Shown: positions 8,711 to 19,770 of the stretch, piece after piece
How positions within the stretch are numbered: position 1 is the first letter of the stretch
Layout: every line of letters starts with the position of its first letter
NCBI GenBank assembly: GCA_047602475.1
Contig: JASGHE010000005.1
Coordinates: 434,001 to 498,000, forward strand
DNA: 64,000 nucleotides
DNA from: JAEUIE01 sp047602475
GTDB lineage: Bacteria; Planctomycetota; Planctomycetia; Gemmatales; HRBIN36
Direction of reading: 5' to 3'
The notes under the pieces: generated by a model
Told to the model about the DNA's origin: nothing
Databases searched by the model: none
The model's input: the letters and a program-made list of their open reading frames with translations, nothing else
Made by a program: the position numbers and the translations under genes

Positions 8711-10236
8711 GGCTGCTTCTCCGTGCCACTCTTACCCGGAGAAGTGGGCGCATGGGGTTGCAAGATTTTTCCTGCATCTGCTCCAGTGGATGCTTCCTTC
8801 ACTTGCACGTACGGCGTGACCGAAAGACCGATGAAGAGTGGCACCTTATCGGGATCGTAGTTCAGCAGATCGATACGCACCGGCAACCGCTGCACCACTT
8901 TGACGAAGTTCCCAGTCGCATTTTCAGCGGGAAGGATGGCCAGCGTCGAACCGGTGCCCATGGTAAATCCAGAGACACGCCCTTTGAACAGCTGCTTGCT
9001 GCCATACATATCGACTTCGATGTCGACCGGTTGTCCGATGCGTAGCGATGCCAGTTGCGTTTCTTTGAAGTTGGCGTCGATCCAGATGTCAGTCAGCGAG
9101 CGCACAGCCATCAGGCTTTGGCCGACTGTCACGTTGTTGCCAGGATTAACATTGCGGCGGGTGACGACGCCATCAATCTCGGAAACGATATCGCAGTAGC
9201 GGAGATTGAGTTGTGCCTGCTCCAAGTTGCGTTGGGCCTGGAGGAGCTTGGCTTCAGCCTGCTTGACCGTCGGCGCTTCTTTGATCAACTGATCGTAGAT
9301 GCGATCGAGATCGCCTTGAGGATCGCGCTTGTAGAACTCGGCGATCATTTCCTTTGGTGTCTTGCTGAAAGACTGGTTAATACCCAACTGGGCAGCAGCC
9401 TGCATCAAGCTGGCCTGCGCCTGACGAACGGTGGAAAAGGTTTGATCAATATCCTTAGGCACTTGCGAAAGGTCGGTGCCAGTTTCGGGTTTGATGGGAA
9501 GCCCGAGCGAGACTCGCACTTGATAGATGCCCTGCAAAGCTTCTTCTACCTGGGCTTGGGCTACCAGCAATGCTTGCTTCCGCAAATCGAGCTCTTCCTG
9601 GGAGACAGCACCGGTTTTGACCAGGGGCACAGCACGGTCATAATCGGCCTGGGCTTTGGCCAGACTGGCTTTCTTCGAATCCATCGTGGCAACTCGAGAG
9701 CGAAGAATGGCAATTTGGTTTTCCACCTCTTCGATGGATCGCTGAAGATTGAACCGCAAACTGCGCATCTGCCCTTCGATGCTTCGTGCCTGGGCCTGGG
9801 CAGCGACGAGATCGGATTTGGCCGTCGCCACCGCTGCTTCAGCGATGCTGACCTGAACCTGATACGGTTCCTTGTCGAGCTGCACCAGCAGATCACCTTT
9901 CTTCACTCGATTATTGTCATCCACAAGAACACGTGCCACCTGCCCGGCAACCCGTGGAGCGACGAATGTGACATGGCCACTCACGTAAGCGTCATCGGTG
10001 CAGACAGTCTGGAAAGATCGGACAACCCAGGGATAGGCGTAGAACAGCCCACCCACGAGTACGATAACACCGATGATCCACATCAACCAAAGGCGACCAG
10101 GACTTGCCGGCTTAGCAGAGGTTGAGGGTGCCGGCTGTGAAGATTCTGTGTTGGCAGGCACCTTCTCACCAAGTGCATGTGAAGATTGAGCTTTCGCACT
10201 GGTGATTGGATGCTCTTTGCTGGGTGTAGATGACAT
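8707..10236 (-). CDS. HlyD/EmrA-family membrane fusion protein
   Basis: Translation from 10236 gives about 509 residues: a Pro/Ser-rich cytoplasmic leader, one membrane segment (WIIGVIVLVGGLFYAYPWVV), a lipoyl-like half (VAPRVAGQVARVLVDDNNRVKKGDLL), and a long alpha-helical hairpin rich in Ala/Gln. The second half-motif (CDIVSEIDGVVTRRNVNPGNNVTVGQ) and a beta-barrel domain follow. It would bridge the MFS pump to an outer-membrane channel. An upstream ATG at 10344 is rejected, because that stretch codes in another frame for the end of the neighbouring kinase. Confidence 0.92.
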   Translation of the reverse strand: MSSTPSKEHPITSAKAQSSHALGEKVPANTESSQPAPSTSAKPASPGRLWLMWIIGVIVLVGGLFYAYPWVVRSFQTVCTDDAYVSGHVTFVAPRVAGQVARVLVDDNNRVKKGDLLVQLDKEPYQVQVSIAEAAVATAKSDLVAAQAQARSIEGQMRSLRFNLQRSIEEVENQIAILRSRVATMDSKKASLAKAQADYDRAVPLVKTGAVSQEELDLRKQALLVAQAQVEEALQGIYQVRVSLGLPIKPETGTDLSQVPKDIDQTFSTVRQAQASLMQAAAQLGINQSFSKTPKEMIAEFYKRDPQGDLDRIYDQLIKEAPTVKQAEAKLLQAQRNLEQAQLNLRYCDIVSEIDGVVTRRNVNPGNNVTVGQSLMAVRSLTDIWIDANFKETQLASLRIGQPVDIEVDMYGSKQLFKGRVSGFTMGTGSTLAILPAENATGNFVKVVQRLPVRIDLLNYDPDKVPLFIGLSVTPYVQVKEASTGADAGKILQPHAPTSPGKSGTEKQP

Positions 10237-10291
10237 GTTTACCCCTGACTGATAGATGCGTTCGATGAACCAGCCAACTCTGCCATCCATC

Positions 10292-13200
10292 TTATTTTTT
10301 ATCACCTGCCCGTAACAGCATCTCGGCTTCGGCACGTAGCACATGGGCTTCCAGCCAGTTATGGCGGTGCAGATTCAGTTTCTCAGCGTTCGCCGGCATT
10401 TCATTGCCCAGTTGATTAAGCCAGGTGTTTGCCTTGTCAAAACAGCGCCTGAGCGTCGCTCACTTCTCCAAGATGGGAATGAGCTATTGCCAGCCAAAGC
10501 CAGTTGAGGACAACAGAGCCAAGCCTGCGTTCCAGATTGGAGCTCTGCTGAAACAGGGGAATCGCCTCCCGATAGCGTCCCATGCGACACAACATAGCTC
10601 CTTGCTCAGTCAAAGACCAGAAGGCAGACGATTGTTTCCGCAGGTCAACATTGTTCAATTCCACTACCTGCTTCAGGTTGCTGAGATTATCGGAAGAGAG
10701 TGTGCAGGCTCGTTCCTGAAGGTACGGACGAATTTTGGAAGCTCCGGGAGACCCTTTCCACATGGCTTCGCTGGTTCGGCGATAACCTTTCAGATCTCCT
10801 GACAGGCATTGCACGGCGGCGCATTCAAACCAGATTTCGCCATCCAGAGTCGGCGATGCTTTCAATATTTCAGTATAGATGGCAGCTGCCTTGGCCCATT
10901 CTTTATGGTCTACATGCTTGCGTGCCTCAGCCAAAGATATGAATGGATCCTCTCGTGACAGTTTGGTGACTTCAGCCCAGAACTGTTGCCACTGCTGACG
11001 TTCATTCTGAGGCAATTGGTTCAAGGCTGACTGATCACGTATGCCGGCCAGCTCTTTATTCTCCTGCCATTGCTTCACCAACTTGGCAATGTTCGACTGT
11101 TCATCCGATTTGCCTGTCTTATGAAGACGAGACATGCCATGGAGTTCTTCTTTGAACCAGACTAGCGCCTGTAGACGAAGTTTTGCTTTATCATCACTTG
11201 TGAGGTCTGCACCTTTGGCCAAGCTCGCTAACACCGCAGCGCAGGCCGCATCATAGTGATAGGGGTTGACTGGATCAGGCGTCTTCGGTGGGTACTTGGC
11301 AAAAGCAGCCCTATAGAGACGCACCGCGGCATCTGCCTGCTGTTGATACTTGTAGAACCATTCAGCCACTGCCAGGATCGAACCTTCATCCTTTGGTTGT
11401 TCCGTTCCGGTAAGATAAGCCGGGAACTTGTCTTCCATGCCCTTCCATTGAATGCATAACAAGAGTTTTCGTTTAAGCATATCGCGGTGAACGGGATGAA
11501 CATTTGGTAATTGAAGAGTCTTCTTGATGGAGCTGATGGCTTCATCAAAACGTCCCAGAGCCAACAACGATTCCGATTCTTTGATCCAGGAGAGGACGTA
11601 AATGGTTGAAAGTTCTTCGGTAAGGTCTAGTGACGCAAACGTATTGACCGGATCGAGCCGTTGAATAAGCCAGTGACATTGCTCAATACATTCCTGATAT
11701 TTACGCTGTTCTGCTAACGCAGAACACAGGCCATGATGGCCATAAACACTGTCTGGTTCGAGTTCGATAGTTTTACGGAAGGCTTCTTCCGCTTCTGGCA
11801 GCCTCCCTAATGTGCCATGCGCCATCCCCAGGTTCGAGTAGGCTTGAACGTATCCTGGGTTCAGCTGGATCGCTCTTTGATAATGAGGAATCGCTTCATC
11901 GTAGCGGTTTCTCTGAAAAAGTGCCGTGCCATAAGTAAAAGCACAACCGGCATTATTTGGATAAGCAGTTGTCTGACGTTCACACTCATGAAGCGCCTCA
12001 GCATCCCGACCAGCCATTTGCAACGAGAGCACCAGGTTATGCATGAGCATGTTGCTCACCGGATCGATAGCCAACGCTTTACGAAGATAGAAGAGCCCAT
12101 CGTCGTATTGCTCAGCATTGATCAGCGAAGCGCCAAAGCTGTTGAGCAGCCAGGGGTTCTCAGGACGCTGTGCCAGAACGATACGAAAATAGGTCGTTGC
12201 TTCCTTGTAGGACTTCTCTGACCACAGGGCGAAAGCCATCTCCCAATTTAGCCAGAAGTCACGAGGATTTCGGCGAAGAGCTTCTCGAAGCAAGCGAGTG
12301 CAATCGGCTCCTCCACCAGTATTTTTGAGCAACAGACTGGTCAGCGCCAATTGATGAGCAGCAGGCACAGTTCGAGAACCTGCTACTGCATCGGCTAGCT
12401 CGATCAGCTTATTCTTGTTCCGCCAGATCTCTGCGTCACGGAAACGATTGCGCCAACCGCCTTCGGGGTCAGCAAGCCGCGCGGTTTCGAGCAGTTTCTT
12501 CTGCAACTGGATACGGTTCATCGAAAACGCGGCGTAGGCCCATTCATCGAGTGCTGTGAGCATTTGTTCTTTCAGCAACGACTGACGAACCACCCCGGCA
12601 TCGTGCTGAGCATCGCCGTTGAAATCAGCCAGCTTAAAGACCCTTTGATATTCCTTCAACATGAGAGGCTGAATGGACCCGGGATCGTTGATATGCTCAA
12701 TAATAAAAGCTATATGGCTCTGACGAATCCGTTCGAACTCCTCCGCCAGAATCAGGTCGCCTTCCACTTTATTAATGCGTGCAGACAGTTCAGGAGAATT
12801 GGCCTCAGGCAGACGTGACTTGGCTTCAACCATGACCAGCCTGGCATTCTGCCAGCGTTCTTCTTTAGTGAATTCATAGACCTTGCTGAGGGTGTTATCG
12901 ATGGCCATGCAAGCCACTTGATGACGAGCCGCCTTCTCTCGATCAAGCCAAAGGCCAACGCCAAAAGCTACGAACACAAGTGTGAGCAACGTCAAAGTGA
13001 GCATAGCAGCCATCGGTCGCCGCCGTGCCCACTTGACTGAGCGCTCCAGGATTCCAATCGGCCGGGCTTTGATCGGCTCGCCTCGCAAGTATCGATCCAG
13101 ATCATCAGCCAGTTCTTTGGCTGTGTGATAGCGTCGACCGGGATCTTTCCGGAGGCACTTGAGGCAGATCGTCTCCAGATCGCCTGGCACTTTCTTGTTC

Positions 13201-14112
13201 AGTCGAGAAGGAGGAGTCGGCTCCTCGGTGAGCACTTTGCACTGCGTCTCCACCGCTGAGTCGGCACGAAACGGCGGACGACCGGTCAGCATTTCATACA
13301 GCACACAACCCAACGAGTAGATATCGACCGAAGGACCGAGGAAGCTGTTGATGCCAGTCACTTGCTCCGGCGCCATGTAGCTGGGCGTACCCATTTTCAC
13401 GCCGTTCAGGGTCAGGCCAGCTTCGTCTTCCAATCGCCGGGCGAGGCCAAAATCACTGATCTTGGGCACTTCATCAGGGGCGATCAAGATGTTTGCCGGT
13501 TTCAAGTCTCGATGAATGATTCCGCTTTGGTGAGCAGCCTGCACTGCCAGGGCCAGGGTCCGCAACATTTCCGCAGCACGCCGTATGGGAAGCGGAAGGC
13601 CACCCAGCAGACTGGCGAGTGTCCCCTCTTCTACCAGTTCCATCGTGAAATAGGGGATGCCTTCAAACTCTCCTACATCATAAATCTGCACGATATGAGG
13701 ATGCTTCAACATCGCCACCACTTGGGCTTCACGAATAAACCGTAGGCGATCTTCAGGCGCTGGCATACGCGCCGGCCAGCAACATCTTGATGGCAATAAT
13801 ACGATTGAGCTTCAGTTGCCGGGCCTGATAAACTACGCCCATGCCGCCACGACCCAGGATCGACTCGACTTCATAACCCTCGATTACCGGTAGTTTGTCA
13901 CTCACCTGGTACGTTGCTCTACTTCCTCGAATGGAGGTGGGATTTGATGTAGGGAATATTGCTTCCAGTTGATGATCGAGACTCTTGATGCGGTTCCAGC
14001 GACGACGAACTTCCTTCATGAGTTCAGGATGTACTTTGCAGACTTCTTCCGGGGAACACCGGGTGTCCATCAATTCTTCGAGCAACTGCTGTATCTGATG
14101 TTCATCGGACAT
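10292..14112 (-). pseudogene. Ser/Thr kinase with TPR repeats, split by two single-base frameshifts
   Basis: Three frame segments make one 1272-residue protein when two extra bases are discounted. The first (from 14112) holds the glycine loop GRGGMGVVYQA and the ATP Lys. An extra base near 13756-13761 moves the rest, starting PEDRLRFIREAQ, to a second frame. That frame has the catalytic HRDLKPANIL, DFGLARR and APEQVTG motifs, a transmembrane segment near AAMLTLTLLTLVFVAFGVG, and about 20 kb-scale TPR units expressed as repeated AL..P...A motifs. A fourth T in the run at about 10438-10441 causes a premature stop; the correct frame continues DKANTWLNQLG to a TAA at 10292. It follows the sigma gene at 14136 by 23 bp. 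Confidence 0.85.
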
Positions 14113-14135
14113 GTTTGCACTCGTCCTCGGTCGTG

Positions 14136-14744
14136 CTAAGTCGGCCGTAGGTCGCCCAGATGATCAGCCAGGAGCATCAGGCTGCGGTTCAATCGCCGTT
14201 GAATGGTCTTGGAAGAGACACCCAGCATGTCGGCAGCCTCGCTTTGGCTCAGTCCTTGAATACGCACCAGACTGAAGACTTCTCTTTCCTCTTCAGGAAG
14301 ATTCTCGATGACTTCCAGGATGCGACGAGTCGACAAGCTTAACCCGGACCTGCTGCTCTCCTGAACTGATGCCATACCTTCCATGAAGGCAACCGGAGGA
14401 GTCTGATCATCTAAGCGTCGGGCCAGGTCATTCAACTCCCAACTCAAATGTTTATTAGCGAGCGCAAAGAACTGGCGTACCGTCTGAGGATGCACTTTCT
14501 GCATGGCTTTGAGCAATCGTTCCACAACAGCACTGAGCATTTCTTCCGTCTGCACATTGAGTGGTGGGCGGGTCAGACGCGGATAACTTCGATAAAGCAT
14601 CGTCGAACAGAGCATTTGGAGGCGGTCCACCGATTTAGCCAGCAGAGCACGAATGATTGGCTCGGCCGGGGCATCGCCACGCACCCCTGCGAGTTCATCC
14701 AGATAATACTGGACGGCAACAGTAGTGTGGACTTGGTCCGTCAC
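14136..14744 (-). CDS. ECF-type RNA polymerase sigma factor (planctomycete type), second copy
   Basis: This 202-residue protein shares long blocks with the one at 615-1232: SYPRL, PPLN-Q-EEMLSAVVERL, VRQFFALA, WELNDLARRLD, LPEEERE-F-LVRIQG. Region 4 (SEAADMLGVSSKTIQRRLNRS) is a clear helix-turn-helix. The kinase gene follows 23 bp downstream. It is divergent from the second plus-strand block (14897-19770), mirroring the first module. Duplication of an entire sigma-kinase module is the simplest explanation. Confidence 0.93.
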   Translation of the reverse strand: MTDQVHTTVAVQYYLDELAGVRGDAPAEPIIRALLAKSVDRLQMLCSTMLYRSYPRLTRPPLNVQTEEMLSAVVERLLKAMQKVHPQTVRQFFALANKHLSWELNDLARRLDDQTPPVAFMEGMASVQESSRSGLSLSTRRILEVIENLPEEEREVFSLVRIQGLSQSEAADMLGVSSKTIQRRLNRSLMLLADHLGDLRPT

Positions 14745-14896
14745 GATAGATCATTTCTCCGATGAAAGGATGTCACTGTCCACCGTCCACGCTCAGTCAG
14801 ATGAGGGCTACGACGGTGGAGTATTATCACTCTTGTTTGCCCTAGGTGGATTGTACTTCGGCACTCAGGATGTGCAACGAACTCACGGAGATCATC

Positions 14897-15418
14897 ATGC
14901 TGTTTGGACTCACGCCGCTTGGCGTCTTTCACACCGCTGTCAGCCTGGTAGCTGTCGCTGCGGGGATCATTGCCCTGATTCGGGATAAGCAGATCACCTC
15001 CAGAAACTCCGTCGGCAAGGTATACATCGTCAGCACGATTATTGTGTGTCTGACCGGCTTTGGCATCTTCCAGCATGGTGGGTTCGGCAAACCGCATGTA
15101 TTAGGAATCATTACCCTTGTCGTGCTGGGGGTTGCTGCCATTGCAGGTCGCACGAACTACTTCGGCAAATCTTCCCGCTATATCGAAGTGGTCAGCTACT
15201 CTGCTACGTTTTTCTTTCACATGATTCCTGCTGTCACCGAGACCGCCACACGACTGCCTCTCGGCTCGCCCTGGATCGCTGATCGTGAGAGCCCCATCCT
15301 GCAAGGTATCATAGGCGTCTTCTTTGTTCTCTTCCTCATCGGCGCTACTCTCCAAGTTCGCATGCTGCGATCCTCTACCAAAGAACAGTCGCTGGGCGCG
15401 ATACCTGGCACTCATTGA
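14897..15418 (+). CDS. Small integral membrane protein, DUF2306-like
   Basis: Starting at the ATG at 14897 (GGAG eight bases upstream) gives about 173 residues with four to five hydrophobic helices. The pattern resembles DUF2306 membrane proteins: GVFHTAVSLVAVAAGIIAL, then RNSVGKVYIVSTIIVCLTGFGIF, then GKPHVLGIITLVVLGVAAIAG. The His/Gly arrangement is kept (HVLG, FFFHMIPAVTET). No biochemical role is established for the family. It begins the second plus-strand block and is divergent from sigma factor 2. The family match is from pattern memory and moderately certain. Confidence 0.75.
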   Translation: MLFGLTPLGVFHTAVSLVAVAAGIIALIRDKQITSRNSVGKVYIVSTIIVCLTGFGIFQHGGFGKPHVLGIITLVVLGVAAIAGRTNYFGKSSRYIEVVSYSATFFFHMIPAVTETATRLPLGSPWIADRESPILQGIIGVFFVLFLIGATLQVRMLRSSTKEQSLGAIPGTH

Positions 15419-15451
15419 TTCTCTGTATCGATCTTCTGAAAGGACTAAATA

Positions 15452-16369
15452 ATGAATCTTCGATCACCGATGTGCCTGCTGCTCATTTGCCTTTTGGGCG
15501 TGGCCAGCTCAGCGGTCTACGGGCAGAACCTGCCTGAGGGCATTAGCGAGAAGTCAGCTACCGTAAATGGAGTGCGGATCAACTACAAGATCGGTGGCAG
15601 CGGGCCTGTCGTGGTATTACTACATGGCTACACCCAGACCAGCCACATGTGGAACCCGCTGCTACCACTATTGGCCAAGACCCATACTGTAATCGCCCCC
15701 GATCTGCGTGGTATCGGCGGTTCGGAACGTACTCCCAGCGGCTACGACAAGAAGACGATGGCGAAAGATATCCGTGAGCTCGTTCGGCACCTCGGATTCG
15801 ACAAGCCGGTAACTATCGTTGGACACGACATTGGCCTCATGGTCGCTTATGCCTATGCGACACAATATCCCGCCGATGTAAGCAAAGTCGTGTTGATGGA
15901 TGCCTTTCTGCCGGGCGTGGGCGATTGGAAGAATGTCTGGCTGATGCGTGAACTGTGGCATTTCCACTTCTATGGTGAAACACCCCTGGCTCTGGTGAAA
16001 GGTCGTGAACGCACTTACTTCGAACACTTCTGGAACGACTTTGCTGCTGACCGCTCCAAGTCGGTTCCCGAAGCCGATCGTCAACTCTACGCCGCTGCCT
16101 ATGCCCGAGACGATGGCATGCGAGCCGGGTTCGAGGTGTTCAAGAACTTCGAACAGGACGCCAAGGACTTCGCCGGCTTCTCAGCTACCAAGCTGAACAT
16201 GCCATTCCTGGTTCTCACGGGTGAGAAGGCCTCTGGCACAGTCCTCATCGATCAAACGAAGCTTGTGGCAAACAACGTCAAGGGTATCATTGTCAAAGGC
16301 TCTGGTCATTGGCTCATGGAGGAAGCTCCGGGGCAGGTCATTCCCGAAATCGTTTCATTCGTCCAATGA
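15452..16369 (+). CDS. Exported alpha/beta hydrolase, epoxide hydrolase / dehalogenase-like
   Basis: The 305-residue protein carries a signal peptide (cleavage likely after SAVYG, near residue 24). The core has LLHGYTQTSHMW, PDLRGIGGSERT and the nucleophile elbow VGHDIGLMVAYAYA, with Asp as nucleophile as in epoxide hydrolases and haloalkane dehalogenases. The last triad residue is the His in GSGHWLMEEAP, and the cap region includes YFEHFWNDFA. It probably works in the periplasm. It is related to the interrupted hydrolase at 3603-4556, again pointing to duplicated blocks. Confidence 0.92.
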   Translation: MNLRSPMCLLLICLLGVASSAVYGQNLPEGISEKSATVNGVRINYKIGGSGPVVVLLHGYTQTSHMWNPLLPLLAKTHTVIAPDLRGIGGSERTPSGYDKKTMAKDIRELVRHLGFDKPVTIVGHDIGLMVAYAYATQYPADVSKVVLMDAFLPGVGDWKNVWLMRELWHFHFYGETPLALVKGRERTYFEHFWNDFAADRSKSVPEADRQLYAAAYARDDGMRAGFEVFKNFEQDAKDFAGFSATKLNMPFLVLTGEKASGTVLIDQTKLVANNVKGIIVKGSGHWLMEEAPGQVIPEIVSFVQ

Positions 16370-16486
16370 GAATGCGACTGTCTGGGTTCGTCGTAGGACA
16401 ACGGACTAGAATGTCCCTTACATCAAAGTGCCCCACACTGTGACTTGCTAACCTTCAACTATTCACTCATTTCCAGGAGCTACTCC

Positions 16487-17191
16487 ATGTCCCAGCCTAA
16501 CACCCGCAAGAAGCTCAGTGAGAAGGGCTTGCTGACTCCCGATAACTGTGTGGTCGCTTTCATCGATCTTCAGCCCCAGATGCTCTTCGGCGTCTGCAAC
16601 TTTGATCGTCAAACGATCATCAACAACAACCTGGTGCTGGCAAAGGCTGCCCGGGTGTTCAATGTGCCTGTCGTTCTCAGCACCGTCGAGACGCAGGGTT
16701 TCAGTGGCAACATGTGGCCACAGATTCAAGCAGTCTTTCCCGGACAGCAGCCCATCGAACGTTCCTCGATGAACTCCTGGGACGATGATAACTTCGTCGC
16801 TGCGATCAAAAAGAGCGGGCGTAAGAAGATCGTGCTGTCCGGGCTGTGGACCGAGACCTGCGTCGCTCTGCCCACTATCCAGGCCATCCATGATGGCTAC
16901 GAGGTCTATGTTGTCGAGGATTGCTGCGGCGATGTCAGCCAGTTGGCACACGACAATGCCATGAAGCGGGTCGTTCAGGCGGGGGCCAAGCCGGTGACCG
17001 CCCTCTCGGTAATGCTCGAATGGCAGCGTGATTGGGCTCAAAAGGATACTTACGATGCGGTGATGGACATCGTCAAGAACCACTGCGGCGCTTACGGCGT
17101 TGGCGTCGAGTATGCCTACACCATGGTTCACAAGGCCCCACCAACGAAGTATGCGGACTACCAGATGCCTGGAAGTTCAGCTCACAAGTAA
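16487..17191 (+). CDS. Isochorismatase-family hydrolase (YcaC-like)
   Basis: The ATG at 16487 has CAGGAG eight bases upstream; a further in-frame start at 16445 lacks one. The 234-residue protein has the catalytic Asp in AFIDLQPQM, a Lys in KKSGRKKIVLSG and the Cys in LWTETCVALP. A conserved ED..GD motif (VVEDCCGDVSQ) and the late VTALSVMLEWQRDW region are typical of YcaC-like proteins, whose substrate is not settled. It precedes an amidohydrolase by 40 bp and is probably co-transcribed. A distant paralogue lies at 1402-2049. Confidence 0.92.
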   Translation: MSQPNTRKKLSEKGLLTPDNCVVAFIDLQPQMLFGVCNFDRQTIINNNLVLAKAARVFNVPVVLSTVETQGFSGNMWPQIQAVFPGQQPIERSSMNSWDDDNFVAAIKKSGRKKIVLSGLWTETCVALPTIQAIHDGYEVYVVEDCCGDVSQLAHDNAMKRVVQAGAKPVTALSVMLEWQRDWAQKDTYDAVMDIVKNHCGAYGVGVEYAYTMVHKAPPTKYADYQMPGSSAHK

Positions 17192-17231
17192 TGCCATGCC
17201 CTCCCGTTCAGCCAACACCGGGGATATCGCT

Positions 17232-19041
17232 ATGACTGCGCCAGACCTCATCCTCCACAATGGCAAGATCACGACACTTGATCCGAAGCAGCCCGAAGTG
17301 AGTGCGGTAGCCATTGCTGGTGGCCGTTTCACAGCGGTCGGCGACGATGACAACATCGTAAAGCTCAAGTCGACCAATACCAAGGCGATCGATCTGGGGG
17401 GTCGTAGGCTGATTCCAGGCCTGAACGATTCACACCTGCATCTGATCCGGGGCGGGCTGAATTACAACATGGAACTGCGCTGGGATGGCGTTCCCTCGCT
17501 GGCCGATGCCCTGAGGATGTTGAAAGAGCAGGCAGGGCGCACACCAACTCCTCAGTGGGTGCGTGTCGTAGGCGGCTGGACCGAGTTTCAGTTTGCCGAA
17601 CGGCGTTTACCAACACTGGAGGAGATCAATGCGGTCTCGGCCGATACGCCCGTCTTCGTACTGCATCTCTATGATCGTGGCCTGCTGAATGCAGCTGCCC
17701 TGCGTGTTTGTGGCTACACCAAGGATACGCCCAATCCTCCGGGTGGTGAGATTCAACGGGATCATCAAGGCAACCCCACCGGGCTGCTCATCGCCAAGCC
17801 CAATGCCATGATCCTTTATGCCTCGTTGGCCAAGGGGCCCAAGCTGACTCCTGAGTATCAGTTGAACTCAACCCGGCAGTTCATGCGCGAAATGAACCGG
17901 CTCGGGCTGACCAGTGCCATCGATGCAGGCGGCGGCTTCCAAAATTATCCCGAAGATTACCAGATCATGGATGACCTCCATCGTCGAGGCGAGATGACCG
18001 TTCGGGTAGCCTACAACCTTTTCACCCAGCATCCCAAACAGGAGTACGAGGACTTCGCCAAGTGGACTGCCATGACTCAGCCGGGCGCATGCAGCGACTT
18101 CTACCGGATGAATGGAGCCGGTGAGATGCTCACCTTCTCCGCAGCCGACTTTGAAGACTTCCTCGAACCCCGGCCTGATTTAGCACCCTCATTGGAAGTT
18201 GAACTGACACGGGTAATACGACTACTGGCCGAGAAGCGTTGGCCCTTCCGTCTGCATGCTACCTACGACGAATCGATCTCCCGGTTCCTCAACGTCTTTG
18301 AAGCAGTCAACCGCGATGTACCATTCAATGGCCTGCGCTGGTTCTTTGATCATGCTGAGACGGTAACAGAACGTAACCTCGAACGAATCAAAGCCCTGGG
18401 AGGCGGCATCGCTGTCCAACACCGCATGGCTTATCAGGGTGAGTACTTCGTCAATCGCTATGGAGCAGAAGCAGCCAGTAAGACACCACCGATCAGAAAG
18501 ATGCTGAAGACAGGCCTGCCCGTGGGGGCCGGCACGGATGCTACCCGTGTGGCCAGCTACAATCCGTGGGTCTCGCTCTATTGGATGGTCACTGGCAAGA
18601 CCGTCGGCGGCATGTCACTCTATCCCGAAGCCAATCGCCTGGATCGACTGGAAGCGCTGAGGCGGTACACTCAGGGCAGCGCGTGGTTCTCAGGGGAAGA
18701 TTCGAAGAAGGGAGCCATCGTTCCCGGGCAGTTCGCTGATGTTGCAGTATTGACCAAAGACTTCTTCAGCGTGCCCGAAGAAGAGATCAAGAGCATCGAA
18801 TCGGTACTGACCATCGTCGATGGCAAAGTGGTTTACGGAGCGGCTGAGTTCGCCTTGTTGGCTCCTCCGCCTCTGCCAGTACTCCCCGACTGGTCGCCAG
18901 TTAAAGCCTATGGCGGCTATCATCGCCATCAAGTGAGTGCACATCGTCATGTGAATCAAGGTCACCAACTACTCAGCGCCTCTTCTCCCCTGTGCGACTG
19001 CACTCTGGGGTTCTGCGGGCTGCGATTGTTTCGTGTTCTAA
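17232..19041 (+). pseudogene. Amidohydrolase (YtcJ-like, amidohydrolase_3) with a frameshift near its C-terminus
   Basis: From the ATG at 17232 the protein has the metal-binding motif DSHLHLIRGG near residue 72, a mid-sequence HATYDES, FDHAET, and GAGTDATRVASYNPW, and ends in the family's GQFADVAVLTKDFFSVPEEEI. These are marks of the YtcJ/amidohydrolase_3 group, metal-dependent hydrolases of unknown natural substrate. In the present sequence the frame runs on into the next gene. Removing one C from the run at 18987-18990 gives the tail CATALWGSAGCDCFVF and a TAA at 19039-19041, which looks like the authentic Cys-rich end. The active domain is unaffected. Confidence 0.85.
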
Positions 19042-19055
19042 TCCCAGGAGAAATC

Positions 19056-19770
19056 ATGACGACGATCAAGTTAATGGCTTTCGTTATGCTCCTGGCATCG
19101 TGGAGCCTGACTTACGCTCAAGAGGTAAAGGAAAACATCATCGCCGGGCCGAACAAGGTCACCATCAAGGTTCGTATGGAAGGACCTTACACAGCCGACA
19201 CGCCACTGCAGGTAGTTTGCTACTTTAAGTACACAGTCGATGGGGCCAAACGCATGGCTGGCGCAGCCCGTTGAACTCGATAAGCACCTCGGTGGTGTCA
19301 TTAACTCACTGCGGGAACGGGGCGAGTTCATGGGAGATGAACTGGAAACTCTCCTGATCATCCCCCCTGAAGGTAGCATCAAAGCAAAGGCATTACTGCT
19401 GATCGGCCTGGGCGATGAAGCTACGCTTTCGTTGGAGAAAATGGAGCGCGTCGGTAAAGTTGCACTTCGTGAAGCAAGCAATCTCGGTGCTCAAAGAGTG
19501 GCCTTTGCTCCGCTCATCCGCGATCAGGGGAATGCCAAGTTGGGCACCGGCGACATTGCCGCTGCGGTTCTGCGTGGCGTGCTGCTGGCCAATGACACCC
19601 AACATCGCATGCAGCAGCAAGGCCTAGGTAAAGCCTTTACCTTAAAAGAATGGACAGAAGAAGCTGGCCCTGCGTACTTTGATGAAACGACTGCTGCCCT
19701 GCAAAAGCAAGTGAAGCAAGTAGAATCGATCATCGCAACGAGGGTGAAGACGCCCTATAAGACCAAATAA
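19056..19770 (+). pseudogene. Secreted protein resembling the N-terminal domain of M17 aminopeptidases, frameshifted
   Basis: AGGAG lies ahead of the ATG at 19056. A signal peptide (MAFVMLLASWSLTYAQ region) is followed by a short domain that reads DGAKRMAGA and then, after one extra base near 19266, continues PVELDKHLGGVINSLRERG in another frame. The restored protein has 237 residues. The segments DELETLLIIPPEG, LLLIGLGDEATLSLEKMERVG and RVAFAPLIRDQGN match the leucyl-aminopeptidase N-domain. The metal-binding catalytic half is absent, so it is not expected to be a peptidase. Confidence 0.75.

Noticed and set aside
9055..10125. A 356-codon plus-strand open frame
   Set aside because: It lies entirely opposite the HlyD-type gene, has no ribosome site and an odd composition; it mirrors the Ala/Gln-rich helical hairpin coding.
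10236..10344. N-terminal extension of the HlyD-type protein from an ATG at 10344
   Set aside because: The stretch codes in another frame for the natural end of the neighbouring kinase, and a ribosome site (AGGGG) supports the start at 10236.
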